From Coniferiporia sulphurascens (Eukaryota > Basidiomycota > Agaricomycetes > Hymenochaetales > Hymenochaetaceae), in assembly GCA_002794785.1 (NCBI GenBank), contig NBBA01000008.1, positions 62,001 through 126,000 on the forward strand: a stretch of 64,000 bases of DNA. The letters run 5' to 3'. The notes beneath the pieces are model-generated. The model saw only the letters and a list, made by a program, of their open reading frames with translations. It was not told the origin of the DNA and did no database searches. Shown here in pieces: positions 59,705-64,000 of this stretch. Each line of letters starts with the position of its first letter. Position 1 is the first letter of the stretch. The position numbers and the translations under genes were made by a program.

Positions 59705-62693
59705 TTAAGCCCGAAGGCTTAAAGCATCCATTCCAAGCTCCAAACTCCGCCTAGCTGTAGCCCCTTCAGCTTTCCTGCCTGGTGCACCAGGCAAGTCCAC
59801 CTTCTGCTCCGCAACGTGCTTCCAATCATGCCAAACATTCGGTTTCCCCACCTGACTTTCCCAATGTGCAGCAAGTTTTCCAAGAAGCATCTTTTGGACT
59901 GAGCTGTGCCGCATAAATCTCTTGCTGCTAATAATAACCATCCCCGCTCTACATCGAGTAAGCATTACGTTGACCCGGTTCTGTGATCTCAAGAATCCCG
60001 GTCCAGTCGTACGTACTACAGAGACGAGGATGTATTGTGCTTCGTTGCCTGGGTTATCACGTTCGTCAGCGTGTGAGTGGAGCTACAATGTGGGAAAAGC
60101 ACATGCCTTGGAAGCTGTCGACATTGAATACATTATCATAAGGGAGTTTTTGGTCCTTTAAAGCTTTGAGGATTACAGCCCGCTGGCCGTCATATGGCGT
60201 GATAATGCGAAATTCTTTTCCTTTGTAATAGTTTTGGACCAAGTGGATTATGGTCTGTACTTCGCGCATGTTCTACAATGGAAAGGTCTATTTTTGAGCC
60301 TTGGATATTCTGGTGAGTGACAGACCTTCCAGCTCTTCCCGTGCTTGACCTCTTCACCGTTGCACACATCGATAAACTTGACACATGAGTGATTCGTTAT
60401 GCCATGTACGGATTTCAGCTTTCCCGAATAGACGGCCTTTGAGATAAAGGCACCCAATCGGGTGGGCATTCGATCTGTTTGAGGCGAAAAGCTCAATATC
60501 ATAGGGTCAATGTTCCATATGCTGCCTACATTGGGTATCCAGAAAGTACGCAGAAGACTGCAGATGTTCTATGTCAAAGATGCTTTGCATAGTTGGCGCC
60601 GCGTCCTGACCGTACGGGGGAACTACCCAGAACAGAGTAAGCGGTCAAGTGCAGACCAAAAGTGGTAACGGTGGAAAGACGCACGTTGCTTCGGGTCTCC
60701 AAAGAAACAAGCCTTTTTGAGTTCTTTAAAGCGACCCAGCAGATGCTAAGAAATAGGACGTGAATGTACTCTCCTCGGCGCCCCAACTGACACTTACCAA
60801 ATAGTTGAAAACGCCGATCTGGGATGCCTCATCGACTACAAGATTTTCAAGGGGAACAAGTTCAAATATGCGCTTGTCAACTAGTACCGGATTCGAAAGT
60901 GTACTGAGAGTACAAAGAACAATGCGAATGCCGTGAAAAAGTAGTTCAACGTCCCTTGGTAGTGCCGGGAACTCGTCGCTACGTATGAGATTATCTTCGA
61001 CATCCCCATAGAGGTGCTCGTGCCTGTCCCACCGACATAAGTTTTAGAGTTAATGATCCCGATAGCAGGGGTCTTACCATTCCACGTAAAATTCTTTCGA
61101 GACAATCAATTTAAACTTACCGCCGTGCTTGCACAGGCTCTCTGCAATATTCTTCACTCCAACGTTAGACTGTGCAACAACCCATGTCGTCTTCCTCAAA
61201 GAACACATTTCCATAACTGCGACTGATATTGTCGTCGTCTTGCCGGTTCCGGGAGGACCTATCAGAACGATTAACACTTTGTAACCCAAGCGAATGGGAC
61301 TACTCGCCGTGGGTAACTACAATGGATTCACCAGTAGAAACCATCGCCTCTACGACGTTTGCCTGCGATTGATTGAGCGGCCGACCGTTTTGTCCTTTTC
61401 GAACTTTGGCGTGTGTAACCGTAACCGACGTCTTCCGCCTGTCTGATGATAACCAGATGTGTCGAATAAAAGGAAAATCGGGATTTGTAAGGGTACATTT
61501 CCCTTGCAGAAGGCGTAAAATAAATTCTTCGCGAGCTTTTTCAGCATTTGTCAGCTCCTCTCGACCCATGACTCGCACTTCTTTGATAACGTGTTTAGAA
61601 ATGCTTCGTAGTGGTTGAACGTAAGTCTGCTTCCCCTTCACACCCTTTGCCCTTCCAGTATGTTCTCACCCGTTAGCGTCAACAAATATTATTTTTGTCT
61701 GAGATTCGGCATGAGTTTGTCCTGGAAAATGTCGCAATTTAAATTATGTCTATTCTCACCTTGTCACTCTTCCGAATGCGAGTTGAAAACCGTCCATTTT
61801 GAACGACAACTTGTCCGTCCTTCGAATGACTGACACGGCTAAAGTCACTGCAGAAAGCACGCGGTTCAGCGGCATCCATCCTATCTGCCTCGCTGACCAT
61901 GCGAAAGACGTGTTTGAATTCCTATAATAAAGGCAACAACTTAAGTGAACTTCGGACATAGAATTGGCGAAGCAGTTGAAACTGACTTTCGCCCTCAAAC
62001 GACTAGTTTGAACAGAAACACCCTTTCCGGATTCAAAGGCATTGGTCCATGACGGACGTAAAGCGAGCCTGCATGAGTACAAAATTAGAGCATACTATAT
62101 GGGCAGTAAAAAGTGACTTGCCAGGCAGTGATCCAGGCCCGGACGCAAAGGTACTCAATTATAACGGACTCATCCTTGACGTCTTCAAAAGAGAAGTCCC
62201 AGAGTTTGTCGATGATAAAGGGGTCAGATGCCGGGAAAAAATGTTTCGCGGCGCATCCTGGAGAAATCATAATTGAATCACAGTCTTTTTCTCCTTGCGG
62301 TGGGATGTCAAATAGTTCAAATCCCCGGGTATAAAGCCCTAGGTAGTGTTTGATGTACATGGCAAGTCTGGCCATGCCAACTCCTACAATCTTCCCATTC
62401 CGCCCTTCCAGAACTCCTTGCAGGGGGTGTGGAACCGGGGCAGCTTTTCTGGAGGCCGTCTTTTCCGCCTTAGTGTTCAAAACGAAAACAACACTGTCCA
62501 CTGCCAATGATACGTATTCCATGGTGCCATTTGGATTGACGTGGGTCGCAAGCCCGATCACCCGAGCGGGCGACGATTCATCGTAGCGCCCTTGCAGCGA
62601 CCTGGCGAGCTCTACAGGATCGGATAACAGATGATATTCCAGGAGAGCGGGAACATCTTTGCCTTTGAGGTATTTTTGAGAAAGAGTGGACAT
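59705..62693 (-). CDS. UPF1/SMUBP2-like superfamily 1 helicase
   Basis: Proposed exons encode 802 aa: 62693-62122, 62068-61951, 61921-61760, 61644-61308, 61258-61078, 61023-60798, 60745-60685, 60622-60530, 60474-60326, 60272-60107 and 60048-59705. Motif I is THGPPGTGKTTT (K403), motif II VVDEASQ (D521-E522), then GDPKQLPPYGQ, DTQYRMP, ITPYDGQR, VDSFQGNE and motif VI NRVNVMLTRCR. These fit an ATP-dependent 5'-3' nucleic-acid helicase of the Upf1-like family. Introns at 62069-62121, 61259-61307 and 60049-60106 begin with GC rather than GT; family motifs fix all three joins. The exon 3/4 join (intron 61645-61759) is the least certain, as an in-frame TGA lies near 61660. Confidence 0.83.
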
Positions 62694-63500
62694 GGTAAAA
62701 ACGGAGGGGAGAACGGATACAACTCAAATACGGGGTAGATAACCTCGTCCGTTCTGCCTAACAAAGGCAGCGAGGCTGCTGCGGACTTCGGCCAGGTGAA
62801 GAACAAGTCACAGAAGGATTCTCAGGTTCATCCAAGAAGGACCCCTAAGTTGACACGATCGTAATGGCGCTTAAGCACAGCAATGCTAGGGTGGCCATAT
62901 TATGTCGATAGAACTGTTTTCAGTCATCCATCGTCCAGATCCGGGATTTGGCCGAGCGCTGGTCCCTCATACATAGCGTCTGGGAAATTATCACCGCTTG
63001 CACTTGTTAAGTGAGCATAGCTCGAGCACAATTGACTCGTTAGACGGCCACAGTCTTTTGTGCCAGCGGCGGCAGTCGAGTGAAAAGCACGAACTTGAAT
63101 TTCCAAGTCCATCTCGGAGGCTCGGTCGCGTCGGTGGGGGCGATTAGAACACGCGGCGTCGAATTTATAAATTGGCGCCCATCAACGTGGGAGTTCTGAC
63201 TAAAGAGGATGAAAACTAAACTTAAAAAGTTGGACCCAGACTCCGAGTCCTACCTCGAGTTCGCCTAGTTCTGGTCGTATTTGCGAAAAGCCTTGCCTAT
63301 TGTCAGTACTGGGGAACTACCGACTCTTCAGATTGGTTCTATTTACAGTGCACCTCGAGTCATTTCAAATTCTCGACCTATTGTTGGTGAACAAATTAAG
63401 TAGCGCTGGCACGAGTCGAGCTTTCTTCTAAACACTAATACACAGGCGGATCATGCACGACTGGTTTATATAGACAGATATCCTCTGCAGTAACAATCGC
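62694..63500. other. Intergenic, upstream of the helicase
   Basis: About 800 bp. Holds the helicase promoter and the 3' flank of the next gene. No other feature is seen. Confidence 0.45.
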
Positions 63501-63998
63501 TCAGAATGGGAGACGTTTCTTCGAATTCGTCCCAGACCGGCGCGACGCCGCCGAAGATGCACGCACTGGTATCCCTTTAAGCATAAAAGTTTCCTCGCCA
63601 ACAAACGTGTTGCTTGTTCGGCTCGAGAACTTTTGAGAGACAACGCTTGGGGGCCCTCTATTCCATGCGCTTCTCGACGCCGTTCGTAATACCGGACTCG
63701 GAGGCGACGGCAACTCGGGGAACGTCGAGTCATAAGCGTTTTGTCGATTGTTGATGGAAGGCGGGCGAATAGCCGCCACCACCTTACTAGGTTTTACGGA
63801 CGCGCTTCTCACAGTGAGTGCTCCAGGTCCCAGACGGGTGCGCTGCAGTTGCAACGTGAGGGAAATGTCGAGGGAGGCAGCTACGGGGGACCCTTGGTGA
63901 CCTTCTGCGATGCTACCTGGACCGGACGAGAAAGATCGAGAGCTGCTAACTTCAGAGACTGTAGGTGACCCTTGATCTTCTACGTGATTGTAACCCAT
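63501..63998 (-). CDS. Ser-rich protein, C-terminal part (continues off window)
   Basis: An open frame of 165 codons runs from near the right edge to a TGA at 63501-63503. It is rich in Ser, Pro, Arg and Thr (SSRSFSSGPG, LPSPPSPVLRTASRSAWN, SSAASRRSGTNSKKRLPF) with a basic end. There is no recognised domain; it looks disordered. The Met at 63998 may be internal, with the gene continuing beyond the window. Coding nature rests on the length and biased composition only. Confidence 0.45.
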   Translation of the reverse strand: MGYNHVEDQGSPTVSEVSSSRSFSSGPGSIAEGHQGSPVAASLDISLTLQLQRTRLGPGALTVRSASVKPSKVVAAIRPPSINNRQNAYDSTFPELPSPPSPVLRTASRSAWNRGPPSVVSQKFSSRTSNTFVGEETFMLKGIPVRASSAASRRSGTNSKKRLPF

Positions 63999-64000
63999 GC

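Noticed and set aside
1..64000. tRNA, rRNA and CRISPR arrays
   Set aside because: No tRNA T-arm consensus with a foldable cloverleaf, no rRNA-like stretch and no regularly spaced short repeats were seen by eye; a covariance-model scan was not possible.

Overview
The window looks like nuclear DNA of a mushroom-forming basidiomycete (Agaricomycetes). Genes are dense and cut by many introns of about 50-65 nt, exons go down to 12 nt, and several genes belong to families typical of that group: the 7-TM protein, the small Cys-rich HFVR-type protein, an MLKL-like helical domain joined to a kinase-like domain, and multi-exon GH16. I see no tRNA, rRNA or CRISPR. Gene models were built by hand from reading frame, splice sites and family motifs; no search was run.

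Layout. 1-434: 3' end of a methyltransferase. 1671-3118 (-): 7-TM protein. 5200-19771 (+): five tandem units, each with a four-exon alpha/beta-hydrolase gene of about 375 aa and a conserved non-coding block. The array has been hit by a MITE (8087-8349), a larger insertion around it, a non-LTR retroelement at a splice donor of copy 4 (14911-15760) and a probable solo LTR (19772-20095). 20841-22009 (-): multi-pass membrane protein, divergent from a degenerate cytidylyltransferase-like gene (22286-23307). 25412-26888 (-): secreted GH16. 29551-31719 (+): MFS sugar transporter. 31966-35255 (-): MLKL-like helical plus kinase-like protein, divergent from a SET-domain methyltransferase (35611-37151). 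37863-39678 (-): PhyH-type dioxygenase. 41488-41916 (+): small Cys-rich protein. 43560-44150 (-): possible frameshifted relic. 45057-46361 (-): sixth, diverged hydrolase paralogue. 46883-52422 (-): tuberin (TSC2) orthologue, divergent from an ACOT9-like thioesterase (52799-54870). 54989-56741 (-): F-box protein. 57143-58408 (-): secreted class 3 lipase. 59705-62693 (-): UPF1-like helicase. 63501-63998 (-): C-terminus of a Ser-rich protein.

No single pathway ties the window together. The main themes are local amplification and decay of the hydrolase family with mobile-element insertions, a block of conserved housekeeping genes (TSC2, ACOT9, SET, PhyH, helicase), and secreted enzymes (GH16, lipase). 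The points most worth a second look are the MLKL-like protein, the retroelement in the splice donor of hydrolase copy 4, the cytidylyltransferase-like protein without its HxGH motif, and the cluster of GC-AG introns in the helicase.
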